DNA of 13,586 nucleotides from JAWKWH01 sp041582695 (GTDB lineage Bacteria; Pseudomonadota; Alphaproteobacteria; Rhizobiales; Rhizobiaceae), in assembly GCA_041582695.1 (NCBI GenBank), contig JBFIBB010000067.1, positions 1 to 13,586 of the forward strand. The letters are read 5' to 3'. Numbering within the stretch: the first letter of the stretch is position 1; every line of letters starts with the position of its first letter. Below, one piece after another: positions 1 through 6,666 of this stretch. The notes under the pieces were generated by a model. It saw only the letters and a list, made by a program, of their open reading frames with translations. It was not told the origin of the DNA and did not search any database. A program made the translations under genes and the position numbers.

Positions 1-1580
1 CTGTGCTGAAAGACGGCGAGGTCACCATGCCGCCCGGCTGGAAGGATCTGTATCGCCGCTGGATCGATGGCGGATGGAACGCGCTGGCCGGTCCCGGGGA
101 GTACGGCGGGCAGAACCTGCCGCAAATGCTGGCCGTCGCCGCGCTCGAAATGTGGAATTCTGCTTCGATGGCGTTCGGCGTTGGCCCGACGCTCACGATG
201 GGTGCGGTGGAGGCGCTGGAAAAGCACGGTTCGGACGAACTGAAATCGGTTTATCTGGAAAAGCTTGTCTCCGGCGAATGGATGGGCACGATGAACCTGA
301 CCGAGCCACAGGCCGGTTCTGATCTGAACGCGCTGAGATCGAAGGCCGAGCCAGCCGGTGACGGTTCCTACCGCGTGTTCGGACAGAAGATCTTCATCAC
401 CTACGGCGAACACGACCTGACTGAAAACATCATTCATCTGGTGCTGGCGCGCCTGCCGGACGCGCCCGCCGGAACGCGTGGACTGTCGTTGTTTCTGGTG
501 CCGAAGTTCCTTCCCGGCACTGACGGCACGCCCGGCACACGCAACGATGTGTTCTGTCACAGCGTTGAGCACAAGCTCGGCATCCACGCTTCGCCGACCT
601 GCACCATGATATTCGGCGATGGCAAATTCGGCGACGAACCGGGGGCGATAGGTTATCTGGTCGGCGAGGAAAACCGCGGCCTTGCCTGCATGTTCACGAT
701 GATGAACAGCGCCCGCCTTGCGGTTGGCATGCAGGGCGTGGCGGTTGCGGAAGCCGCTTACCAGAAGGCGCTTGCCTATGCGCAGGAGCGCCGGCAGGGC
801 AGGGCGCCGGGATTTGAAGGCGAAGGCATGGCGCCGATCGCGATGCACGCCGACGTTCGCCGCAATCTATTGACCATGAAGGCGCTTACACAGGCCGCGC
901 GCGCAATCGCCTATTCCTGCGCCCATGCCATCGACATGGCGAAAGCCGATCCGGACAGGGCCGACTTCTGGCGCCAGCGCGCCGACCTGTTGACGCCGCT
1001 CGCCAAGGCCTTTTCCACCGACATCGGCGTCGAGGTTGCCTCGATCGGCATTCAGGTGCACGGCGGCATGGGATACATCGAGGAAACCGGCGCTGCTGCT
1101 TTGCTCCGCGACGCCCGCATTGCGCCGATTTACGAAGGCACCAATGGCATCCAAGCGATCGATCTGGTTACGCGCAAACTACCGATGGATGGAGGCGAAC
1201 ATATCGCGGGATTCATCTCTGAACTGAAAGCGGATATCGAAGCTGTGCGGTCCTCCAATCGACCCGGGTTCGGCCGGACAGCCGAGAGGCTCGAGGCTGC
1301 CGTGGGTGCGCTGGAAACCGCCACCTCTTTCATCGCCGAATCCATCGCCAAAGGCCGCGTGGAGCAGGCGCTTTCAGGCGCCACTCCCTATTTGCGCCTG
1401 ATCTCGCTTGCCGCCGGTGGTTGCCTGGTCGCCCGTGGCGCGGCCATCGCCGGCGACGAAAGCCAAATCGCACTCTCACGGTTCCTGACCGAAAATCTGG
1501 TCATCGAAACCTCTTCCTTGTGCGAAACCGTTACCGATGGCGCGGACAGCCTTTCTGCCGCCGCCAGCCTGCTCACTTGA
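1..1580 (+). CDS. Acyl-CoA dehydrogenase, long (about 600 aa) type, 5'-truncated by the window edge
   Basis: Flavoprotein expected to introduce the alpha,beta double bond into an acyl-CoA, the first step of beta-oxidation-type catabolism in the cytoplasm. The reading frame is open from the first base, and the codon at position 3 is probably an internal valine, not a start; homologues of about 590-600 aa would put some 65-75 residues upstream. Numbering from base 3: the middle-domain motif TEPQAGSD (residues 100-107) contacts FAD and substrate; HGGMGYIEE (353-361) and IYEGTNGIQ are C-domain signatures, with E378 the expected catalytic base. About 120 residues follow, rich in alpha-helix, fitting the extra C-terminal domain of the long subfamily that includes DmdC-type 3-methylmercaptopropionyl-CoA dehydrogenases. 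The substrate cannot be read from sequence; the DmdC name often given to such proteins is unproven. The stop TGA at 1578 lies 25 bases before the crotonase gene, so the two are probably co-transcribed. Confidence 0.93.
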   Translation, partial: VLKDGEVTMPPGWKDLYRRWIDGGWNALAGPGEYGGQNLPQMLAVAALEMWNSASMAFGVGPTLTMGAVEALEKHGSDELKSVYLEKLVSGEWMGTMNLTEPQAGSDLNALRSKAEPAGDGSYRVFGQKIFITYGEHDLTENIIHLVLARLPDAPAGTRGLSLFLVPKFLPGTDGTPGTRNDVFCHSVEHKLGIHASPTCTMIFGDGKFGDEPGAIGYLVGEENRGLACMFTMMNSARLAVGMQGVAVAEAAYQKALAYAQERRQGRAPGFEGEGMAPIAMHADVRRNLLTMKALTQAARAIAYSCAHAIDMAKADPDRADFWRQRADLLTPLAKAFSTDIGVEVASIGIQVHGGMGYIEETGAAALLRDARIAPIYEGTNGIQAIDLVTRKLPMDGGEHIAGFISELKADIEAVRSSNRPGFGRTAERLEAAVGALETATSFIAESIAKGRVEQALSGATPYLRLISLAAGGCLVARGAAIAGDESQIALSRFLTENLVIETSSLCETVTDGADSLSAAASLLT

Positions 1581-1605
1581 AACGGCGTTACCTTAAGAGG
1601 TGAAC

Positions 1606-2355
1606 ATGACCGATCACGTTATCACGGAGCGCCGCGGCGCGGTCCAGATCATCCGCATGAACCGGCCGGACAAGAAGAACGCGCTTACCCGCGCCATGTA
1701 TGAGGCGATGGCCGGCGCGCTGACGAATGGCGACGCCGATCCGGGAATTCGCGTCCACGTCTTTTTCGGCGTACCGGGCGCGTTCACCGCGGGCAACGAT
1801 CTGGCGGATTTCCTCTCCTACGCCACCGGCGGCGAACAGGGCAACGAAGTCTATGATTTCCTTCTGGCGCTCGCCAATTCGCAAAAGCCAATGGTCGCGG
1901 GCGTCGACGGCGTAGCCGTCGGCGTCGGCCTGACCATGCAGTTTCACTGCGATGTCACGATCGCCACGCCGAACGCGTTGTTTCGTGCTCCGTTCATCGA
2001 CCTGGGCCTTGTGCCGGAAGCCGGATCGAGCCTGCTCGGCCCGGCGGCGCTCGGAAGCCAGCAGGCGTTTGCATTGCTGGCGCTGGGCGAGGATTTCGAT
2101 GCCGACAGGGCCTTGCGCGCCGGCCTCATTCATTCAGTCGTGCCAAGCGCGGAGCTGGAAGCCGCCGTTCTGGCCAAGGCGGAGGCCATCGCCGCAAAGC
2201 CGCCCGAGGCCCTGCGGATCGCCCGCGACCTCCTGAAGGGCGATCGCGCGCCGGTGGTCGAGCGGTTGAAAGCAGAGGGCAAGCTATTTCGAGAGCGGCT
2301 GAAATCGGACGAGGCCATGCGGGCGTTCACGGCATTTCTTGGTCGAAAGAAGTAG
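1606..2355 (+). CDS. Crotonase-superfamily protein (enoyl-CoA hydratase/isomerase fold), probably isomerase-like
   Basis: The product is 249 aa. ATG 1606 is chosen over the in-frame GTG at 1600 because AAGAGG (1595-1600) gives a well-spaced ribosome binding site. Crotonase features are clear: FTAGNDLADF (60-69) and GVAVGVGL (102-109) form the expected oxyanion hole, followed by HCD (114-116). However, the two glutamates that hydrate enoyl-CoA in rat crotonase (E144 and E164) align with T110 and F130 here. Instead E138 in VPEAGSS falls where delta3,delta2-enoyl-CoA isomerases of the peroxisomal/yeast ECI type carry their single catalytic glutamate (pattern PF..LGL.PE..SS). I therefore favour a double-bond isomerase or related activity over a true hydratase; this is inference from motif alignment. 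It sits 25 bases after an acyl-CoA dehydrogenase, consistent with handling of unsaturated acyl-CoAs. Confidence 0.9.
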   Translation: MTDHVITERRGAVQIIRMNRPDKKNALTRAMYEAMAGALTNGDADPGIRVHVFFGVPGAFTAGNDLADFLSYATGGEQGNEVYDFLLALANSQKPMVAGVDGVAVGVGLTMQFHCDVTIATPNALFRAPFIDLGLVPEAGSSLLGPAALGSQQAFALLALGEDFDADRALRAGLIHSVVPSAELEAAVLAKAEAIAAKPPEALRIARDLLKGDRAPVVERLKAEGKLFRERLKSDEAMRAFTAFLGRKK

Positions 2356-2390
2356 TTCGGCAGCATCGCGCCTGCGGTCCGGATTTTGCG

Positions 2391-3452
2391 CTATTTCTTG
2401 TCCCAGGCGGTGTCGTCGAGCGAAACGGCGACGCGGAATCCCAAGACATTGGCGCGCGAGGTGTGGCCTGCATCCTCGCCTTCGATTCGGCTTCCAGGAT
2501 CCTCGGGGACATAGCCCGCAAACAGTCTCTCGGAAGCACGCATCGATATATGCATCAGCTCATAATCGCCGCCACGCGCCACAAAGAGTTGGCAGTCGTC
2601 TTCCCGCCACGGCGACCCATCCGTAGGGGCTCCCAGGTAACTTTCGTGCCAACAATCCTCGATCATTTCCTGGACGTTGCCGGACATGTCGTGGATTCCC
2701 CAAGGGTTTGGACCATAGCTGCCGGCGTTCGCAGTCCATACCGGTTTGATTTTCTCCCTGCACGGAGCAGCGATGCCTGCCTGATATCCTGACGACTTGT
2801 CGGCGAAGTTCGCGAATTCGCAAGTTTTCGCGAAATTATCGCCCCAAAAGGCGATGGCATCCGTACCGGCGCGTACAGCGTATTCCCACTCCGCTTCGGT
2901 CGGCAGCCTGTAGCCGCGGCCGGTTTTCGAGCTTAGCCATTCGAGATATGCCTTCATCTCGTTGCGCGAAATGCACACTGCCGGCTGGTCGGCATCCACC
3001 GGCAATCCCGGTTGACTGTAGCTGCCATCGGAAATGTAAACGATGTAAGGGGATGCAGCCGCCAAATCCGAATCGGGATGTTTGGTTCCCTCATATTTGA
3101 GGGCCAGTTTTCCCTTTTCGGCGAGGCGGATCATGCATGTACCGCCGCTTCCGGTGCCCGTTTCCTTGGCAAATGCGTCGAATTCCGCAACTTTCACCTC
3201 GTACATGCCGATGGCGAAACGGTATCCAATCGTCACTTCATGGCGTGGCAGCTCTGCCGGAACGCTGCCGATAAAGGGATGATTCGCTTCCTGCGGTGTA
3301 GCGCCCATCATGAAGCTGCCAAGCGGTAGAACGACCATTTCGGGGCATTCTTCGCAGTCCTTGAAACTCGAGAACGATTCGGACTCCGCAGAATTACCGA
3401 TTACCGGAATGAATAGGAGACATGAATAGAGTATACCAATCCGCCAGTACAT
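2391..3452 (-). CDS. Exported formylglycine-generating-enzyme-family (SUMF1/FGE-sulfatase domain) protein without the FGE catalytic cysteines
   Basis: The product is 353 aa. Residues 1-22 look like a Sec signal peptide (charged start, hydrophobic core ILYSCLLFIPVIG, small residues before ESES). The rest is one FGE-sulfatase domain: CPEMVVLPLGSFMMGA (36-51), a YRLPTEAEWEYAVRAG block (181-196), NPWGIHDMSGNV (249-260), RGGDYE (293-298) and the closing GFRVA (338-342). True formylglycine-generating enzymes carry cysteines just before and inside the final GFR.A region; here there are none, so sulfatase activation is unlikely. Several usually aromatic positions are changed (ISRNE for a common VSW.D, GNVQEM for GNVWEW). 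The mature part has eight cysteines (33, 36, 106, 160, 211, 231, 267, 287), suggesting disulfides in the periplasm. GC is lower than in the flanks. It is convergent with the crotonase gene (35-base gap) and 92 bases downstream of pdxH on the same strand, with its own likely promoter. Function unknown. Confidence 0.88.
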   Translation of the reverse strand: MYWRIGILYSCLLFIPVIGNSAESESFSSFKDCEECPEMVVLPLGSFMMGATPQEANHPFIGSVPAELPRHEVTIGYRFAIGMYEVKVAEFDAFAKETGTGSGGTCMIRLAEKGKLALKYEGTKHPDSDLAAASPYIVYISDGSYSQPGLPVDADQPAVCISRNEMKAYLEWLSSKTGRGYRLPTEAEWEYAVRAGTDAIAFWGDNFAKTCEFANFADKSSGYQAGIAAPCREKIKPVWTANAGSYGPNPWGIHDMSGNVQEMIEDCWHESYLGAPTDGSPWREDDCQLFVARGGDYELMHISMRASERLFAGYVPEDPGSRIEGEDAGHTSRANVLGFRVAVSLDDTAWDKK

Positions 3453-3480
3453 CGAATAACCACCATAAAAACGATGGTTT

Positions 3481-3510
3481 ATGATGTCACCAGTAGGCGA
3501 AGTCTGTCAA
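3481..3510 (-). promoter_or_regulatory. Candidate sigma70 promoter for the SUMF1-like gene
   Basis: Read on the minus strand, a perfect TTGACA (plus-strand 3505-3510) is followed after 18 bases by CATCAT (3481-3486; 4 of 6 matches to TATAAT). Transcription would start near 3474, leaving a leader of about 22 bases before the ATG at 3452. It lies in the 92-base gap after pdxH, so the gene can be expressed independently. An 11-base palindrome GGATAATATCC (3522-3532) lies about 12 bases upstream of the -35 box and might be an operator. Confidence 0.45.
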
Positions 3511-3544
3511 ACCACGGCATCGGATAATATCCCGCAGCGAATAT

Positions 3545-4162
3545 TCACGGATAAAGCTTCGTAGTCTTCCAGCCGCCTTGGCCATCACTGTCGAACACCA
3601 GCCGGTCGTGCAGGCGGAAAGGGCGATCGTGCCAGAACTCGATCTGCACCGGCTTGATGCGGAAACCGGACCAGTGATCGGGCCGCGGAATGGCGCCGAT
3701 GCCAAACTTGGCGGTGTACTCGGCAACCGCTTTCTCCAGCGCGAAGCGGCTTTCCAGCGGGCGCGACTGTTTCGACGCCCATGCGCCAATGCGGCTGCCG
3801 CGCGGACGAGAAGCGAAATAGGCGTCCGCTTCCTCGCTGGTGACGGTCTCGACAGGTCCGCGAAGTCGCACCTGCCGGCGCAGGCTCTTCCAGTGAAAGC
3901 ACATCGCCGCCTTCATTGAAGACAGGATTTCCCGGCCCTTCGCGCTTTCGAAATTGGTGTAGAAGACAAATCCTGCTTCATCGAAACCCTTGAGCAGCAC
4001 CATACGCACATTGGGCAATCCTTCGGCATCCACCGTTGCAAGCGCCACGGCGGTCGGGTCGTTTGGTTCCGTTCTGGTGGCATCATCCAACCAGGATGCA
4101 AACAGCGTAATCGGATCGCTGGCGCTGGCAAAGTCACCGCTTGTTAACCCTGTTTCGCTCAT
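3545..4162 (-). CDS. pdxH: Pyridoxamine/pyridoxine 5'-phosphate oxidase
   Basis: FMN enzyme that oxidises pyridoxine or pyridoxamine 5'-phosphate to pyridoxal 5'-phosphate, the final and salvage step for PLP in the cytoplasm. The product is 205 aa, normal for the family. Visible motifs: RMVLLK (53-58) and YTNFESAKG (68-76) for FMN phosphate and flavin; WKSLRRQV (91-98); RPRGSRIGAWASKQS (119-133); and the family signature EFWHDRPFRLHDR (175-187), which includes the substrate-binding R-x-H-D-R. The frame stays open for 160 further codons upstream, but that stretch is antisense to the lipoprotein gene and has no family resemblance; ATG 4162, giving MSETGLTSGD, matches the expected length. The Shine-Dalgarno match (AGCGGA) is weak. 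The gene is divergent from the lipoprotein gene, with about 43 bases between the starts. Confidence 0.95.
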   Translation of the reverse strand: MSETGLTSGDFASASDPITLFASWLDDATRTEPNDPTAVALATVDAEGLPNVRMVLLKGFDEAGFVFYTNFESAKGREILSSMKAAMCFHWKSLRRQVRLRGPVETVTSEEADAYFASRPRGSRIGAWASKQSRPLESRFALEKAVAEYTAKFGIGAIPRPDHWSGFRIKPVQIEFWHDRPFRLHDRLVFDSDGQGGWKTTKLYP

Positions 4163-4205
4163 AATTCCGCTCTGGGTTCGATTTTTCTGGGCGGGAGATT
4201 GCCTA

Positions 4206-4685
4206 TTGTTGCGCCGGGCGCAAGTGGCTGCGGGAGTTGAAAAGGGGTTTTGTCCGAAATCCCGGACCGCTGCTGCCTTGCTTCTCAGCCTGTCGGTCAT
4301 GCTCTCGGGGTGTGCCTCCGGTGGTCTCGAAATGCTTGGCGTAGGCACCGACAGCAAGATCAGAACCGGCTCGGTTCCCGAGGCCGGCAATGCCGCCGCC
4401 GTGGCGGACACAGAGGTCTCCTCCGACGAAATGACGGTTCGCAATGCCGTGTCTTCGGCCAACCTGGCTGAACTCGGCGACCGGCCGCTGGCATGGGCCA
4501 ATGCGGGCACGGGGTCGCAGGGCGCGATAACCGCCATCAAGGAGTTCGAGTACAAGAGCCTGCGCTGCCGCGGATTTGTAGCCTCCAGGGAAAGCTTCGA
4601 CGGCGTATCGCTGTTTTCAGGCGAGATTTGCCTACAGGGCAAAGGCGAATGGGTTATGAAGAAGTTTGAACCCTTGTCGTCGTGA
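4206..4685 (+). CDS. Surface-antigen-like lipoprotein (RT0821/Lpp0805, 17-kDa antigen family)
   Basis: A small exported lipoprotein of 159 aa from the chosen start. After a short basic region (RR, K13, K18, R20) comes a hydrophobic core (22-33) and the lipobox LSGC with C36 as the expected lipidated cysteine. The mature part is Ala/Ser/Glu-rich, then ends in a compact module with two cysteines (SLRCRGF and GEICLQGKGEW) typical, as I recall, of the RT0821/Lpp0805 surface-protein family often found beside pdxH in rhizobia. Start: no ATG lies in frame before the signal core. TTG 4206 (or the adjacent TTG 4209) follows GGGAGA at 4193-4198 with good spacing; GTG 4224 has no such site. The only in-frame ATG (4299) is inside the signal peptide. 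Role unknown; probably an envelope protein. Confidence 0.72.
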   Translation: MLRRAQVAAGVEKGFCPKSRTAAALLLSLSVMLSGCASGGLEMLGVGTDSKIRTGSVPEAGNAAAVADTEVSSDEMTVRNAVSSANLAELGDRPLAWANAGTGSQGAITAIKEFEYKSLRCRGFVASRESFDGVSLFSGEICLQGKGEWVMKKFEPLSS

Positions 4686-4712
4686 CGGCGAAAACACGCG
4701 CTACATACTGGA

Positions 4713-4758
4713 ATTTCTTCCTAGAAATGCGCATATGAACGGCGACAACGTTCATTTT
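4713..4758. promoter_or_regulatory. Two consecutive hairpins between the lipoprotein gene and dnaJ
   Basis: The 89-base gap holds two perfect inverted repeats: ATTTCT (4713-4718) with AGAAAT (4723-4728) around a 4-base loop, and ATGAACG (4735-4741) with CGTTCAT (4749-4755) around a 7-base loop, immediately followed by TTT (4756-4758). The second could be a weak intrinsic terminator for the lipoprotein gene; either could be an operator upstream of dnaJ. The stems are short and only partly GC, so termination strength is doubtful. Confidence 0.35.
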
Positions 4759-4774
4759 CGGGCGGATTGAGAAT

Positions 4775-5695
4775 ATGCGCGATCCCTATTCTGTTCTGGG
4801 TGTAGCGAAGAACGCTTCCCAGAAGGACATAAAATCGGCGTTTCGAAAACTGGCCAAGAAATTTCATCCCGACCAGAACCGGGATGATTCTTCGGCGCAG
4901 GCGAAGTTTGCCGAGATCAACCAGGCCTACGAGATCGTGGGCGACGAGAAGCGCCGCGCGGCGTTCGATCGCGGCGAGATCGACGCGGAAGGCAAAGAGC
5001 GTTTCCAGGGTTTCGCAGGCGCCGGCGCCGATCCGTTTGCCGGTTTCCGACGTGCCTCCGGCGGACCGGGCGGAGGCCATTTCGAGTTTCGAACTTCGCG
5101 TGGCGGCAATCCCTTCGGCGGCGGGGCCGATATTTTCAGCGAACTGTTCGGCGACGCATTCGCCGGCCAGGGCGGGGGTGGGCCGCGCCCGCAACCGCAA
5201 AAGGGCGCAGACCTCGAAGCGACGCTCGCCGTCAGTCTCGAGGACGTTGCCAGCGCGGCCAAGGTGACGGCGGTATTTCCGGGTGGCCGCAAAATCGCGG
5301 TCAAGCTGCCCAGATTTGTCGAGGACGGCCAGGTCATCCGGCTGAAAGGACAGGGTCATCCCTCGCCGCATGGCCAGGCCGCCGGCGATGCTCTCGTCAA
5401 GCTCCAGTTCAGGCGCCATCCCCGCTTCCGGGTCGAAGGCCGCGATCTGCATGCCGTCTTGCCGGTCGCTCTGGCCGATGCGGTCCTGGGCACGAAGCTG
5501 CCCTTCGAAACATTGTCGGGCAAGGTGGCGATCACGGTGCCGCCATGGTCGAACTCCGGCAAGACTTTCAGGCTCAAGGGCAGGGGTCTCCCCAAAAAGG
5601 ACGGTTCGAACGGCGATCTTTTCGTCGAATTGCGCATCGAACTGCCCGAAGCCGACGCCGAACTTGAAGCCTTGATGAAGCAAAGACGCAGGTAG
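4775..5695 (+). CDS. DnaJ-family co-chaperone without zinc finger (CbpA-like)
   Basis: Hsp40 that should stimulate the ATPase of DnaK and deliver unfolded clients in the cytoplasm. The product is 306 aa. The J domain spans about residues 1-68, with HPD at 31-33, the tripeptide required for Hsp70 activation. A Gly/Phe-rich linker follows (about 78-140). Two C-terminal beta-domains come next: 145-220, including VFPGGRKIAVKLP and VEDGQVIRLKGQGHP, and 221-295, including LPFETLSGKVAITVP and GKTFRLKGRGLP. There are no CxxCxGxG repeats, so this is a type II/CbpA-like protein rather than the main DnaJ, which normally sits beside dnaK. A lysine/arginine tail (KQRRR) ends it. ATG 4775 begins MRDPYSVLGV, the normal J-domain start. 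It is followed 119 bases later by fabI on the same strand. Confidence 0.93.
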   Translation: MRDPYSVLGVAKNASQKDIKSAFRKLAKKFHPDQNRDDSSAQAKFAEINQAYEIVGDEKRRAAFDRGEIDAEGKERFQGFAGAGADPFAGFRRASGGPGGGHFEFRTSRGGNPFGGGADIFSELFGDAFAGQGGGGPRPQPQKGADLEATLAVSLEDVASAAKVTAVFPGGRKIAVKLPRFVEDGQVIRLKGQGHPSPHGQAAGDALVKLQFRRHPRFRVEGRDLHAVLPVALADAVLGTKLPFETLSGKVAITVPPWSNSGKTFRLKGRGLPKKDGSNGDLFVELRIELPEADAELEALMKQRRR

Positions 5696-5723
5696 GATCG
5701 TTCCCGGTACGATCACCGATCGG
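5696..5723. promoter_or_regulatory. Overlapping inverted repeats after dnaJ and before fabI
   Basis: Starting directly after the dnaJ stop codon, GATCGT (5696-5701) pairs with ACGATC (5709-5714); CGATC (5710-5714) can alternatively pair with GATCG (5718-5722); and CCGATCGG (5716-5723) is itself a palindrome. Three GATC words fall in 27 bases. There is no T tract, so it is not a standard intrinsic terminator; a regulator binding site ahead of fabI or a simple stem-loop protecting the dnaJ 3' end are both possible. Confidence 0.3.
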
Positions 5724-5748
5724 AATGTGGTGCTTGTCTGGAGCGCAC

Positions 5749-5777
5749 TTGATGGCCGACTGCGGCTGTGCGATAGG
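5749..5777 (+). promoter_or_regulatory. Weak candidate promoter for fabI
   Basis: TTGATG (5749-5754) is separated by 17 bases from GATAGG (5772-5777; only 3 of 6 matches to the -10 consensus). The start of fabI is at 5815, preceded by a good Shine-Dalgarno GGAGAG (5802-5807). The gap of 119 bases between dnaJ and fabI suggests a separate promoter, but this match alone is weak. Confidence 0.25.
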
Positions 5778-5814
5778 CTGAATCGTCCGAAGAGATGACG
5801 TGGAGAGTTGAGGG

Positions 5815-6633
5815 ATGGCATCTGGCAGCGGCCTGATGGCGGGCAAAAGGGGCCTGATCATGGGCGTGGCGAACAACCGGTCGATCGCCTGGGGCATCGC
5901 CAAGGCATGCGTAGGCCAGGGTGCCGAGCTGGCGTTGACCTATCAGGGAGATGCATTGCGCAAGCGCGTCGAGCCGTTGGCGGCGGAGTTGGGCGCTTAC
6001 GTTGCCGGCCATTGCGATGTTACCGACGAGGCGAGCCTCGACGCAGTCTTCGATGCGCTGAAGGCCAAATGGGGCGCAATCGACTTCGTCGTTCACGCCA
6101 TCGCGTTCTCGGACAAGGACGAACTCACTGGCCGCTACGTCGAAACCAGCCGGGACAACTTCGCCCGTACCATGGACATTTCGGTCTACTCGTTCACTTC
6201 GGTTGCGCGCCGCGCCGAAGCGATCATGAACGATGGCGGGTCAATTCTGACGCTGACCTACTACGGCGCCGAAAAGGTCATGCCGCACTACAATGTAATG
6301 GGTGTGGCCAAGGCCGCGCTTGAAGCGAGCGTACGGTATCTCGCGGTCGATCTCGGCGGGCGCGGAATACGCGTCAACGCCATTTCGGCCGGGCCGATAA
6401 AGACGCTTGCCGCATCCGGCATCGGCGACTTCCGCTACATTTTGCGCTGGAACGAATACAATTCGCCACTGAAACGGGTTATCACCATCGAGGAGGTTGG
6501 CGATTCGGCGCTTTATCTGCTCTCCGACATGGCGCGCGGCGTTTCCGGCGAGGTCCATCACGTGGATTCGGGCTATCATGTCGTCGGCATGAAGGCGGTT
6601 GATGCCCCCGACATTTCGGTGGTCAAGGACTGA
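5815..6633 (+). CDS. fabI: Enoyl-[acyl-carrier-protein] reductase (NADH-type)
   Basis: Catalyses the last reduction of each fatty-acid elongation cycle, trans-2-enoyl-ACP to acyl-ACP, in the cytoplasm. The product is 272 aa, a short-chain dehydrogenase of FabI type: nucleotide-binding GKRGLIMGVANNRSIAWGIA near the N-terminus, CDVTDEASLD, and the FabI catalytic pattern Y149-(x9)-Y159-(x6)-K166 within TLTYYGAEKVMPHYNVMGVA and the following Lys. AISAGPIKTLAASGIGDFR matches the substrate-loop region. A97 in HAIAF takes the place of E. coli Gly93, where substitutions reduce triclosan or diazaborine sensitivity; Met159 of E. coli is conserved as M162. ATG 5815 is preferred over ATG 5836 because of GGAGAG seven bases upstream. 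Rhizobia commonly carry more than one FabI, so this may not be the only one. The phosphatase gene follows after 33 bases. Confidence 0.96.
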   Translation: MASGSGLMAGKRGLIMGVANNRSIAWGIAKACVGQGAELALTYQGDALRKRVEPLAAELGAYVAGHCDVTDEASLDAVFDALKAKWGAIDFVVHAIAFSDKDELTGRYVETSRDNFARTMDISVYSFTSVARRAEAIMNDGGSILTLTYYGAEKVMPHYNVMGVAKAALEASVRYLAVDLGGRGIRVNAISAGPIKTLAASGIGDFRYILRWNEYNSPLKRVITIEEVGDSALYLLSDMARGVSGEVHHVDSGYHVVGMKAVDAPDISVVKD

Positions 6634-6666
6634 CGGGCTGCCGCCGAAAATCGAAAAGCAGCACCC

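Noticed and set aside
2356..2390. Terminator between the convergent crotonase and SUMF1-like genes
   Set aside because: No GC stem with a T tract could be found in the 35-base gap on either strand.
3458..3478. Small imperfect hairpin (ACCAT/ATGGT) in the leader of the SUMF1-like gene
   Set aside because: Five-base arms with a mismatch beyond; within chance expectation for a short AT-rich leader.
4163..4642. 160-codon open extension of pdxH upstream of its ATG, antisense to the lipoprotein gene
   Set aside because: It resembles no PdxH sequence, would make the protein far longer than the family, and overlaps the coding strand of a plausible lipoprotein; it looks like an accidental open frame in GC-rich DNA.
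2391..4685. Genomic island or defence cassette around the SUMF1-like gene
   Set aside because: Only one gene shows lower GC; there is no integrase, transposase, tRNA, direct repeat or toxin/antitoxin gene, and pdxH and the lipoprotein are ordinary core neighbours.
4721..5821. 366-codon open frame antisense to dnaJ
   Set aside because: It mirrors the dnaJ codons, has low-complexity arginine/alanine-rich composition and no recognisable domain; dnaJ on the other strand is certain.
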